DNA of 64,000 bases from Clostridium mediterraneense (GTDB taxonomy: Bacteria > Bacillota > Clostridia > Clostridiales > Clostridiaceae): the NCBI RefSeq assembly GCF_900091705.1, contig NZ_LT594785.1:1718984-1782983 (forward strand). Reading direction: 5' to 3'. The notes below the pieces were generated by a model. The model was not told the DNA's origin. It saw only the letters and a program-made list of their open reading frames with translations, and did no database searches. Both the position numbers and the translations under genes were made by a program. Positions 56,645-64,000 of this stretch are shown piece after piece. Position 1 is the stretch's first letter; every line of letters starts with the position of its first letter.

Positions 56645-56986
56645 TTAATCAATTTCATATTTATCAACAACTATGAATTTCTCTGATTTTTTACTTCTAT
56701 TTTCAACTTTAGTTTTTACTTTTTCTTTAATATCTCCAGCTTTATCTATTCCTTTATCTACAGCTTTTTCAGCTAAGTCTCCAACACTCTTTCCTATCTT
56801 ATCACTATACTTTTCAGCATTTTCTGCTATCTTTTGTGAGATATTTTCTGTTTTCTTAGCTATATCTTCTCTTCCACTAGCCTTTGCAACAGATGAAATT
56901 ACCTTACCAGCACCTTTAGCTCCTATTTCGGTAGCTTTTCCTAAAACATTTGATGAAAATCTAATTCCTTTTTTTAATGTCCCCAT
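56645..56986 (-). CDS. Lys/Ala-rich helical protein, unknown function
   Basis: A 113-residue protein made almost wholly of amphipathic helix with irregular 11-residue-like spacing of Lys, Ala, Gly and Glu (for example KATEIGAKGAGKVISSVAKA, then GDLAEKAVDKGIDKAGDIKE). Such composition resembles LEA-like or apolipoprotein-like stress proteins. No signal peptide. AGGAGG precedes the ATG. Function unknown. Confidence 0.65.
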   Translation of the reverse strand: MGTLKKGIRFSSNVLGKATEIGAKGAGKVISSVAKASGREDIAKKTENISQKIAENAEKYSDKIGKSVGDLAEKAVDKGIDKAGDIKEKVKTKVENRSKKSEKFIVVDKYEID

Positions 56987-57258
56987 TGCATTTCCTCCTA
57001 TGTTACTTAGTTATATACTAATTATAACAATATTTTATTACTATTGCACATCAAAATTCTTAACACTAAACCTCAAAATATTATATAAATACTACATATA
57101 TTTCCGTCTTAAGACTAATCCTAATTATTGATACTTATATATAAAAATTAAATTATTACTGAATACTCATATTTGCAATTTTATCGTCACTTTTTTCTGA
57201 TATACTAATCTAAAAAACTTTAATGTGATAATTATAAAAATAGTCGGGGTGATCTTAA

Positions 57259-57564
57259 ATGAAAAATAAAACATCTATAAGAGCTGTTATAAATATTTTT
57301 TTAGTATGTTTAGTTTTCTTTACACTTAGCTTTTTAATAAATTATATGGCAGATTTTGATGCAATGAGTCCATCTCTTCAATCATTTTTAAATGCAGCAT
57401 CAGCCTTGCCTTTAATAATGTTAATTAGTCTTATTGATGTTATCTTAAAAACTATTGAAGCTGAACATAAAGTATTAAAGATAATACTAGTAATTATACT
57501 TTTAATATTTGGATTAACGTATACATATTTATTAGATATTTTCTCAGTAAGAGCTTTACTTTAA
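57259..57564 (+). CDS. Small membrane protein, unknown function
   Basis: A 101-residue protein with three hydrophobic helices (FLVCLVFFTLSFLI, ALPLIMLISLIDVIL and ILVIILLIFGLTYTYLL). GGGGTGAT lies before the ATG. It stands alone and is ended by a bidirectional terminator. I do not recognise a family. Confidence 0.65.
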   Translation: MKNKTSIRAVINIFLVCLVFFTLSFLINYMADFDAMSPSLQSFLNAASALPLIMLISLIDVILKTIEAEHKVLKIILVIILLIFGLTYTYLLDIFSVRALL

Positions 57565-57574
57565 ATATTAAACA

Positions 57575-57622
57575 AAAAATAGCTATCCTAAATGAAAACA
57601 TCATTTTGGATAGCTATTTCTT
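57575..57622. terminator. Bidirectional terminator
   Basis: AAATAGCTATCC-AAATG and CATTT-GGATAGCTATTT arms between convergent genes. Confidence 0.8.
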
Positions 57623-57634
57623 AAAAGAACTATA

Positions 57635-58051
57635 TTAAAATTCTTCTACTTCTAACTCTTCTTCTTTTGTCATAAATTGAGTTAAGTCATTTGAGTTGCT
57701 CTTAGCAAAATCTAAGAATAAATCCTCATCTATTTCTTTAAATGCTCTAGTATTAACTAATACTAAGTCGTACATTCTTAAACTTACATCAGTTTTTCCA
57801 ACAACTTTAACCATATCAACATTTTTAAGAGCTTCTAGTATTCCAGCACACTCTTTTTTGTCATTTATGATAGCATTATTTGACTTTGGAAGTTTTGTCT
57901 TTGAATCAAGTGTAACTGATTTAAAGAATTCTCCGTACTCATCATATAATTCTAATGCTATGTTATCTGTTTCTAAATATCTTTCCATAACACATGATAA
58001 GTGTAGTCCCTCAAAAGAAACTTTTTTATTAAACACCTTAATAGTTGTCAT
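57635..58051 (-). CDS. Hypothetical protein, possibly DUF4313-like
   Basis: A 138-residue acidic cytosolic protein. The segment YLETDNIALELYDEYGEFFKS with SVTLDSKTKLPKSNNAII faintly resembles DUF4313, a family of unknown function. The C terminus is very acidic (KEEELEVEEF). AGAGG precedes the ATG. It lies convergent with the small membrane protein gene, and no partner suggests its role. Confidence 0.55.
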   Translation of the reverse strand: MTTIKVFNKKVSFEGLHLSCVMERYLETDNIALELYDEYGEFFKSVTLDSKTKLPKSNNAIINDKKECAGILEALKNVDMVKVVGKTDVSLRMYDLVLVNTRAFKEIDEDLFLDFAKSNSNDLTQFMTKEEELEVEEF

Positions 58052-58244
58052 GATTTATACCTCTTTTCTTTTAATTATATAAGTGGTAAAATATATACTT
58101 CACTTTTGATTAACATATTAATTATAATTTAATAATCCAATAATTTAAACCTATTTTGCAATAAAAATTTAAAACAAAGTGAAAAAATATCATTTTATAC
58201 CCTTTTTATACTAAAATTCGGCATAAATAATTATAATATCATTA

Positions 58245-58700
58245 TTATAATTTTGATACATACATTTTAGAAAATTTTCCATGAGTTATTTTATATAATG
58301 TTCCCTTTGTAAATCTTGCCTTATAGTTAAATTCATATTTAAATTCTTTATTATTTTTATAATCTTTAAAGTAAACTACTGAATGATTGCTTTCACTTTC
58401 TTTATCACCTTTATATTCAACTCCTGTACATATAGCTGATGTAACAACATATGAATTGCATACAAAGTCAATTATATTTAATATTTCTGTTGATTTTATA
58501 GCTATTCCCATAATAAACACTACTGGGATTGCTAAAAATGCTATATTTGATTTATATAAAAAATCATATAAGCCAAATCCACATGCAAAACTAATTATAA
58601 TTATTGCTACTAAATACATTATTGATGTTTTTATAGGTCTTCTATTTAAAGGAAGCTTAATATTATTACTCATAATTTTATTATTATTTACTATCTCCAT
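58245..58700 (-). CDS. Small membrane protein, unknown function
   Basis: A 151-residue protein with two membrane segments (IMYLVAIIIISFACGFGL and IAFLAIPVVFIMGIAI) and a cytosolic or external beta-rich C-terminal domain ending GKFSKMYVSKL. Start ATG at 58700, four to five bases after GGGAGGAG; the ATG 30 bases upstream has no such site. I do not recognise it. Confidence 0.6.
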   Translation of the reverse strand: MEIVNNNKIMSNNIKLPLNRRPIKTSIMYLVAIIIISFACGFGLYDFLYKSNIAFLAIPVVFIMGIAIKSTEILNIIDFVCNSYVVTSAICTGVEYKGDKESESNHSVVYFKDYKNNKEFKYEFNYKARFTKGTLYKITHGKFSKMYVSKL

Positions 58701-58814
58701 TTTACTCCTCCCAAACAAATATGAGTACATCTTATATTTTCTGAGATTAATTATAGCAAATAAAAGTTTCTATAAGTTAACATTTTAATACTTTTTTAAA
58801 ATCAAATTAAGCTA

Positions 58815-59354
58815 TTATTTCTTTATTCTTTTAAATATTCCGACTAAAGGAATAGCTATTAAAACTCCAATTCCAACTCCTGTTATATCTCCTAATAAAT
58901 GTGCTGTTGCATATGCAATACTTGCTGAGAATCCACTTACTACTTTTAAGATAATTCCACCTACAATTGCATTAGATATATAATATCCTACAACATCTAA
59001 AATAGCACCTAATATAAAAGCTACTATATAAACCTTTATATTTTTCTCTCTTCTTTTTTCTATATAATAAGCTGCTAAATATGCCATTAATCCCTTTATT
59101 ACAAAAGTAAATGGAATCCAATAAATATAACCTGCTGCAAAATCAACTAAACTCATTCCTAAAGCCCCTGCTAAGAAAGCTTTTCTTTTACCTAGTATTA
59201 CAGCTGATACAAATACCATACAATCTCCAACTTGTACAAATCCATTAATAGTAGGTATTTTTATAATATAACCACCTATAAATACTAAAGCTATCATTAG
59301 AGATGTTAATATCATCTCATTTATGCTATTATTCGCTTTTTCATTATTTCTCAT
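58815..59354 (-). CDS. ECF transporter S component
   Basis: Vitamin-binding S component of an energy-coupling-factor transporter, 179 residues with six membrane segments. FIGGYIIKIPTINGFVQVGD followed by LGKRKAFLAGALGMSLVDFA and WIPFTFVIKGLMAYLA is the pattern of the thiamin-precursor/pyridoxine/panthothenate-type branch. The ligand cannot be assigned and no known vitamin riboswitch precedes the gene. GGAGG precedes the ATG. A small dyad (TGTAT-CC-ATACA at 59417-59428) lies upstream. Confidence 0.85.
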   Translation of the reverse strand: MRNNEKANNSINEMILTSLMIALVFIGGYIIKIPTINGFVQVGDCMVFVSAVILGKRKAFLAGALGMSLVDFAAGYIYWIPFTFVIKGLMAYLAAYYIEKRREKNIKVYIVAFILGAILDVVGYYISNAIVGGIILKVVSGFSASIAYATAHLLGDITGVGIGVLIAIPLVGIFKRIKK

Positions 59355-59454
59355 AATTCCTCCGAGTAATATAAATTCTTATTAAATCTTAACTCTCTAA
59401 AAATTATATTGCAACTGTATCCATACATTTGATATAGCTCTTATAAATACATAT

Positions 59455-59490
59455 AAAATAAAAAAAGATATCTCAAAAACTGAGATACCC
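59455..59490 (-). terminator. Terminator after the repeat-bearing 3' UTR
   Basis: Minus strand GGTATCTCA and TGAGATATC form a nine-pair stem with a T-rich tail. It ends the transcript that carries the flavoprotein gene and the repeats at 59491-59702. Confidence 0.8.
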
Positions 59491-59702
59491 TAAATTAAGT
59501 GAAGCTCCAAAATTTACTTTTGGCTAGCTGAACTTACTCATCAAATGCACATGAGATGAGTTTCCTAATTAAAACTCACTTTTAGCCAGTTGAACTTACT
59601 CATCGAATGAATATGAGACAGTTTCCTAAACACAACTTCAAAACCTGTTTTTGACCAGCAGAATTTACTGTTCAAATTCATATGAGATAAGTTTCTATAA
59701 TC
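59491..59702 (-). repeat. Three imperfect tandem repeats in the flavoprotein 3' UTR
   Basis: Units of about 62-68 bases are anchored at 59516, 59578 and about 59646. Shared parts include TTTTGGCTAGCTGAA / TTTTAGCCAGTTGAA, CTTACTCATC and a TTTCCTA-type end. Units 1 and 2 are the closer pair; unit 3 is degraded. In unit 1, ACTCATC pairs with GATGAGT around 12 bases, giving a hairpin. The array starts right after the stop codon and ends at a terminator, so it is transcribed. A structured RNA or a decayed mobile repeat are both possible. Confidence 0.65.
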
Positions 59703-60911
59703 TTAATAATCACTTCCAGCTAAGAAACCTGTTGAAAATGCTATTTGCAGATTGTATCCACCAGTTTCAGCATCAACATCCATAACTTCTCCAGCAAAAT
59801 AAAGATTTTTTATAAGTTTAGACTCCATAGTTGATGAATTAATTTCTTTTACACTTACTCCACCTGAAGTAACTTGAGCTGCATTAATAGTTAATAAATC
59901 TCTAGCTGTAAGCTTCATTTCCTTTATGTATGAAATAATTTTCTGTTCATCTTCTTTTTTTAGTTCATTTGCCTTAGTTTCTGATAAACCTAAAACATCT
60001 AAAATCTCTTTTATAAAATTCTGTGGTAATAATCCTTTTAAGTTATTTATAATATTTTTATTTGGATTACTTCTTATCATCTTTGATATTCCTTCTTTAG
60101 AAGTATTTTCAAGAAAATCTAATGTTACTTCTACTTCTTCACCATTTGCAATAGTCTTATTTAAATATGATGATAATTTTAAAACTCCAGGACCTGAAAT
60201 TCCAAAGTGAGTAAATATCATATCCCCTGTTTGTTTAAATTTCTTTTTCTTAATCTTACTAGTAAGAACAACCTCTTTCATAGCTATTCCCTTTAAATTT
60301 TTGACAAACTCTTCTTTAATAACTAAAGGAATTAAAGCTGGATAAAAATCATTTATAGTATGCCCATACTTTCTTAATACCTCATGCATACTACCATCTG
60401 ATCCTGTACCTGGATGACTCTTTCCTCCAGTTGTAATTATTACTTTATCAGCAAAAATCTCTTTTCCATTTGCTGTTACAATACCTTTGATAACCCCATC
60501 TTTTATTATTAAATCATCAACCATTGTTTTATATAAAACTCTAACGCCATTTTTTGAAAGGTCTTGTTCAAATAATTCAATAACTTCATCAGCTTTATCA
60601 CTTTCAGTAAACACCTTTTGATCATATTCAACTTTATATTTCAAATTCTTCTTTCTAAAATAAGATAATAAATCTAAATTAGAGAAAGAATAAAAAGCAC
60701 TATATAAAAATTTACTATTAGTAACTACCTTAGGAAAAAAATCTTCAATATCTCTATTATTAGTTATATTACATCTTCCACCACCAGTTAATTTTAATTT
60801 TCTCCCTATCTTACTATTTCTCTCTATTAAAATAACTTCATTAGTCTTAGCAGCAGTTAATGATGCCATTATTCCTGCAGGGCCTCCACCAACAACTATA
60901 ACTTTCGCCAT
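59703..60911 (-). CDS. NAD(P)/FAD-dependent oxidoreductase, HI0933/BaiN-like
   Basis: Flavoprotein of 402 residues. The FAD-binding start is AKVIVVGGGPAGIMASLTAA, then KLTGGGRCNITNN, TTGGKSHPGTGSDG in the middle and LYFAGEVMDVDAETGGYNLQ at the end. These identify the HI0933 (YhiN/BaiN) family. Members have been proposed to act in bile acid dehydroxylation in some clostridia (BaiN), but that role is debated and cannot be assumed here. AGGAGG precedes the ATG. The mRNA has an unusual repeat-bearing 3' UTR. Confidence 0.9.
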   Translation of the reverse strand: MAKVIVVGGGPAGIMASLTAAKTNEVILIERNSKIGRKLKLTGGGRCNITNNRDIEDFFPKVVTNSKFLYSAFYSFSNLDLLSYFRKKNLKYKVEYDQKVFTESDKADEVIELFEQDLSKNGVRVLYKTMVDDLIIKDGVIKGIVTANGKEIFADKVIITTGGKSHPGTGSDGSMHEVLRKYGHTINDFYPALIPLVIKEEFVKNLKGIAMKEVVLTSKIKKKKFKQTGDMIFTHFGISGPGVLKLSSYLNKTIANGEEVEVTLDFLENTSKEGISKMIRSNPNKNIINNLKGLLPQNFIKEILDVLGLSETKANELKKEDEQKIISYIKEMKLTARDLLTINAAQVTSGGVSVKEINSSTMESKLIKNLYFAGEVMDVDAETGGYNLQIAFSTGFLAGSDY

Positions 60912-61151
60912 AATTACCTCCTAAACTTTTGCTAAAAATTATATTAAATATTAAAACCTACTTTCATAAATATAATAAGCATAAGCCTTCTAAATCAAAT
61001 TTCATATTATAAAACTCATTACATTATACTATATCTTATAGGCTAACATCTATAATAAATTACTCTAATAATTATTTTGAATAATCAAATTTAAAACTGG
61101 TTATAACTAAATTTATAGAAAAAAATATAAATTTATCTAGGAGGTATATTT

Positions 61152-61856
61152 ATGAAGACATTTGCTATAGTACTTATGTTATTATCAACTTTAAATTTTG
61201 TATCATGTAATAAAAATGCAACTGCTCCAACTCCCCCAGCAGCTCCATCACCAACTAAAGCTAGTCAAAATATTGTAGTTGATACAACAGTAAAAAATTC
61301 ATCAGAAGCACTCAACCTATTAAGAGAAGGTAATAAAAGATTTGTTTCTGATAACTCAGAACTTGTAAATATAAATGCAGAAAGAAGGGAACAATTAAAA
61401 AATGGTCAACATCCATATGCAACAATAGTTTCTTGCTCTGATTCTAGAGTAAGTCCATCACTTATATTTAATGCTGGTCTTGGAGAAATATTTGATGTAA
61501 GACTTGCTGGTAATGTAGTTGATCCTGATGCTCTTGGTTCAATTGAATATGCAGTTGATCACTTACATACTCCTTTAATAGTTGTACTTGGACATCAAAA
61601 TTGTGGAGCTGTAACTGCTGCATATGACACAGTTGTAAAAGGCACACCTGCTGTAGGTAATATGGCTGCATTTATAGATCAAATTAAACCTTCAGTAAAT
61701 CCTAAGGGCTCTATTAATGATGCAATTAACAATAATGTAGATAGAGTTGTTAAACAAATTAAAGAAGATCCTATAATAAAGAATGAAATTGCTGCTGGAA
61801 AAGTTGAAGTTCTTGGAGCTTACTATAGTTTTGATGGCACAGTTACTTTTAAATAA
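61152..61856 (+). CDS. Lipoprotein beta-carbonic anhydrase, first copy
   Basis: Zinc enzyme of 234 residues that interconverts CO2 and bicarbonate. Zinc ligands and the dyad are intact: Cys95-x-Asp97-x-Arg99 in CSDSR, and His148-x2-Cys151 in GHQNCGA. The N terminus is a lipoprotein signal (NFVSC, Cys19) and a Pro/Ala/Thr-rich linker, so the enzyme should sit on the outer face of the membrane. Most beta-type enzymes are cytosolic. GGAGG precedes the ATG, and a small hairpin (61109-61134) lies just upstream. A second copy follows at 62352. CO2/bicarbonate supply or pH control outside the cell is likely. Confidence 0.92.
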   Translation: MKTFAIVLMLLSTLNFVSCNKNATAPTPPAAPSPTKASQNIVVDTTVKNSSEALNLLREGNKRFVSDNSELVNINAERREQLKNGQHPYATIVSCSDSRVSPSLIFNAGLGEIFDVRLAGNVVDPDALGSIEYAVDHLHTPLIVVLGHQNCGAVTAAYDTVVKGTPAVGNMAAFIDQIKPSVNPKGSINDAINNNVDRVVKQIKEDPIIKNEIAAGKVEVLGAYYSFDGTVTFK

Positions 61857-61902
61857 TTACTATAAAACATATTATATTTACATATAAAATATTGATTTTT
61901 AG

Positions 61903-61946
61903 AATATATCGAAATTATTTTGTAATTTTTTCGATATATTTTAATT
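61903..61946 (+). terminator. Terminator of the first carbonic anhydrase gene
   Basis: AATATATCGA and TCGATATATT arms, partly extended by A/T pairs, with a T-rich tail on the + strand. Confidence 0.7.
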
Positions 61947-62351
61947 TAATTTTAAATTTTTTAAGAACATCTTAAAAGCCCATATTTCGACATTTGCCTA
62001 TAGATAAAATATATTTTTCTTCATTTTGTTTTAATTAAATTTACATTTTTCTATTTGTACAAACTATTTTTCTCTGATAAAATTAAATCATACAATATGT
62101 GTATAAATTACCAATTAAAAATTAACTAAATTAGGAATATTTTGTATATAATAATGTAATATTATATAACTTTTTTAGTAATAGTTTTAAATATTTATAC
62201 AAAGGGATGTAAATGTTATCACAGAAGATAAAATACGGAATAATATCCCCCAAATTCAAATAATTTTAATGTTTATTAAAATTAAATAAGTTTTTAAAAA
62301 CATTATTACACATATGTAAAAAAATTATTTAAATATCTAGGAGGAATTTCA
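61947..62351. other. Gap of about 400 bases upstream of the second carbonic anhydrase gene
   Basis: Very AT-rich. It contains a perfect inverted repeat (62262-62283, arms AATTTTAAT and ATTAAAATT), a possible GGGAT/ATCCC-closed stem (62203-62249) and a small TTACA/TGTAA repeat (62306-62319). No gene is seen. These are probably promoter and leader sequences of the second copy. Confidence 0.45.
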
Positions 62352-63104
62352 ATGAAAAAATTAGTTTTAGCAGTTATAATAGGCGGATCTTTATTATTAG
62401 CAGGATGTGGGGCTGCTGCTGCAACTAATGCAGGTAATAGCACACCAAAAGAAACTGCAACAACTGACACAACAAAAACTGCTCAAACAACATCAACAAC
62501 AGTAGATGTTACTAAAACAATAACTAACCCACAAGAAGCTTTAAACTTACTAAAAGAAGGAAATGCTAGATTTGTAGCTGATAAATCAGAACAAAAAAAT
62601 ATTGATCAAAGCACAAGAAATACTTTAAAAGATGGACAACACCCATATGCAACAATAGTATCATGTTCTGACTCAAGAGTTACACCTTCAATAGTATTTA
62701 ATGCTGGACTTGGTGAATTATTTGATATAAGACTTGCTGGTAATGTAGTTGATGATGATGCTTTAGGATCAATCGAATATGCAGTTGATCACTTACACAC
62801 ACCATTAATAGTTGTTATGGGACACCAAAAATGTGGAGCTGTTACAGCAACATATGATGCAGTTAAGAATCATGAAGATGTTCATGGAAAACTAGAATCA
62901 GTTGTTGAAAAGATTGAACCAAGTGTAAATCCAAATGGAACTGTTGATGAAGCTATCCATAAGAACGTTGAAAATATGGTAAAAGAAATAGAAAAAGACC
63001 CTATAGTAGCAGCTCAAATAAAAGCTGGAAAAGTTAAAGTTGTTGGAGCTTACTACGATTTAGATGGTAAAGTTGTATTCGACGACGCTAGTATAAATAA
63101 ATAA
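62352..63104 (+). CDS. Lipoprotein beta-carbonic anhydrase, second copy
   Basis: A 250-residue paralogue of the preceding enzyme, alike across the catalytic domain. Zinc and catalytic residues are Cys105-x-Asp107-x-Arg109 (CSDSR) and His158-x2-Cys161 (GHQKCGA). The signal peptide ends in a perfect lipobox, LLAGC (Cys19), then a long Thr/Ala/Lys linker holds the enzyme off the membrane. AGGAGG precedes the ATG. It has its own upstream region after a terminator, so the two copies may respond to different conditions. Confidence 0.94.
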   Translation: MKKLVLAVIIGGSLLLAGCGAAAATNAGNSTPKETATTDTTKTAQTTSTTVDVTKTITNPQEALNLLKEGNARFVADKSEQKNIDQSTRNTLKDGQHPYATIVSCSDSRVTPSIVFNAGLGELFDIRLAGNVVDDDALGSIEYAVDHLHTPLIVVMGHQKCGAVTATYDAVKNHEDVHGKLESVVEKIEPSVNPNGTVDEAIHKNVENMVKEIEKDPIVAAQIKAGKVKVVGAYYDLDGKVVFDDASINK

Positions 63105-63120
63105 GAAAATTATATATAAA

Positions 63121-63157
63121 GAAAAGGATTAATGGACAAGCCATTAATCCTTTTTAT
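63121..63157. terminator. Bidirectional terminator
   Basis: AAAAGGATTAATGG and CCATTAATCCTTTT form a 14-bp stem with a five-base loop between convergent genes. Confidence 0.9.
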
Positions 63158-64000
63158 TATTCAAAAGATTGCTCTAAACTCACTTCTTTATTTCTATCTG
63201 TTACAATAAACTTTCTTATCATATCTACAGGTATTATAGTAATTGCTAATAAAGTTACTACTATCCAATGTTCTAAAGTTATTGGTGTACAATTAAATAA
63301 ACTTCCACCCACAAATGTTAATAGTATTTGTACTACTACTATTGCTGCCATAACCTTTATAAAGCCCATATTTTCTTTTATATTCTCAAATAGATTTAAT
63401 TCATCACTTCTTACATTGAATCCATTAAATACTGCTGCTAAAACAAATATTGAGAAATACGCTGTCATATGTTCTATTGTATGGAAATCCTTTGTACTAT
63501 CAAACATCTCCATAAAGAATGGATGACGTAAGAAAATAAGACTAATAACTGTTACCCAAGCTCCTGAAAAAATAACTTGCTCCATCATTTTTTTAGAAAC
63601 TATACTTTGACTTCTTGATTTAGGCTTTTCTCTCATATACTTTTTAAGTGCCGGCTCTGAACCAAGTGCTAAAGCTCCAAGTCCATCCATTATAAGATTT
63701 ATCCATAAAATATGTGTTATACTTAATGGCTGTTCTATATTAAAGAATGGTGCTATTGCACTTACTGCAACAGCAGCAACATTTATAGTTAATTGGAATT
63801 TTATAAACTTAAGTATATTATTATAAATTGTTCTTCCATAAAGAATAGCATTTTCTATAGATTTAAAATTATCATCTAAAATAACTATATCTCCAACTTC
63901 TTTTGCTACATCAGTACCTGATCCCATTGCAAATCCAACATCTGCTCTCTTAAGTGCTGGAGCATCATTAACTCCATCTCCTGTCATACCACAAACAAGA
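63157..64000 (-). CDS. Calcium-translocating P-type ATPase, C-terminal part
   Basis: The frame runs off the window's end (it continues upstream of the ATG at 63987 with LVCG), so only the last 281 residues are seen. The P-type hinge motif [20 protein letters not shown] is present. It is followed by [20 protein letters not shown] and [20 protein letters not shown], typical membrane segments M5 and M6 of P2-type (SERCA/PMCA) Ca2+ pumps. It exports Ca2+ using ATP. A cysteine just before the hinge (VCGMTGDG) is slightly unusual. The upstream phosphorylation domain is outside the window. Confidence 0.93.
   Translation of the reverse strand, partial: LVCGMTGDGVNDAPALKRADVGFAMGSGTDVAKEVGDIVILDDNFKSIENAILYGRTIYNNILKFIKFQLTINVAAVAVSAIAPFFNIEQPLSITHILWINLIMDGLGALALGSEPALKKYMREKPKSRSQSIVSKKMMEQVIFSGAWVTVISLIFLRHPFFMEMFDSTKDFHTIEHMTAYFSIFVLAAVFNGFNVRSDELNLFENIKENMGFIKVMAAIVVVQILLTFVGGSLFNCTPITLEHWIVVTLLAITIIPVDMIRKFIVTDRNKEVSLEQSFE

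Noticed and set aside
59417..59428. TGTAT-CC-ATACA dyad before the ECF S component as a vitamin regulator site
   Set aside because: Arms are only five bases and no matching known operator could be named.

Overview
The window is a stretch of low-GC Firmicute chromosome. Base composition is strongly AT-rich (by eye well under 35% GC), third codon positions are nearly all A/T, ribosome binding sites are GGAGG-type and TTG starts are frequent. Gene content (a two-domain 2-hydroxyacyl-CoA dehydratase activase, a DacF-like carboxypeptidase, a 3D-domain wall protein, DUF1846, GH18 chitinases, a lone glycerol kinase) points to Clostridium sensu stricto. The species is not determined. I saw no rRNA, tRNA, CRISPR array, transposase or prophage genes. 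It reads as ordinary chromosome with a few accessory patches.

Layout. 1-9.8 kb: the 3' end of a MATE exporter, gltX behind an attenuator leader, trmB, glpK, a CobD/HisC-type aminotransferase and a SWIM/SNF2 helicase. 9.9-12.2 kb: a complete polar amino acid ABC operon with a perfect dyad over its promoter. 12.2-21.2 kb: an arginine-deiminase-fold enzyme, a Ca2+/H+ antiporter, a MarR regulator divergent from the Mn exporter mntP, the activase pair and a PF06541 membrane protein. 21.4-29.7 kb: a NUDIX hydrolase convergent with a PLD/DEAD helicase, an unannotated 28-residue acidic amphipathic peptide, and a 1261-residue protein with three PH-like modules. 29.8-35.9 kb: a MATE exporter and two tandem secreted chitinases. 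36-39.2 kb: an operon of a second PLD/DEAD helicase, a MazG-like pyrophosphohydrolase and a reading frame broken at its start. 39.4-43.2 kb: a siderophore ABC transporter in yclNOPQ order with Fur-like boxes. 43.3-53.2 kb: small unknown proteins, DUF1846, DacF-like carboxypeptidase, an Lrp/aminotransferase operon with its own attenuator, bioY, a YiiX-like amidase, a zinc ribbon, a HAD phosphatase and a cytosolic relative of zinc phospholipase C. 53.4-64 kb: a basic 22-residue peptide gene, a CwlO/3D wall protein behind a consensus WalR box, several unknowns, an ECF S component, a flavoprotein whose 3' UTR carries three repeats, two tandem lipoprotein beta-carbonic anhydrases and the end of a Ca2+ P-type ATPase.

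The strongest candidate for an undescribed system is the repeated pairing of a PLD-nuclease/SF2-helicase fusion with a nucleotide pyrophosphohydrolase. It occurs once with a NUDIX enzyme (21.5-24.8 kb) and once with an all-alpha MazG-type enzyme in an operon (36.0-39.2 kb). Two unrelated folds supplying a similar chemistry beside paralogous helicases suggests a functional link, possibly genome defence or DNA-damage processing. Other leads are the 28-residue peptide, the transcribed 3'-UTR repeats at 59.5-59.7 kb, and the two look-alike attenuators upstream of gltX and lrp.

Most coding calls rest on visible motifs. Promoters, operators and leaders were found by eye and are weaker, because spurious matches are common in DNA this AT-rich. 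Several starts were moved downstream to codons preceded by a good Shine-Dalgarno sequence; at least six of the starts chosen are TTG.
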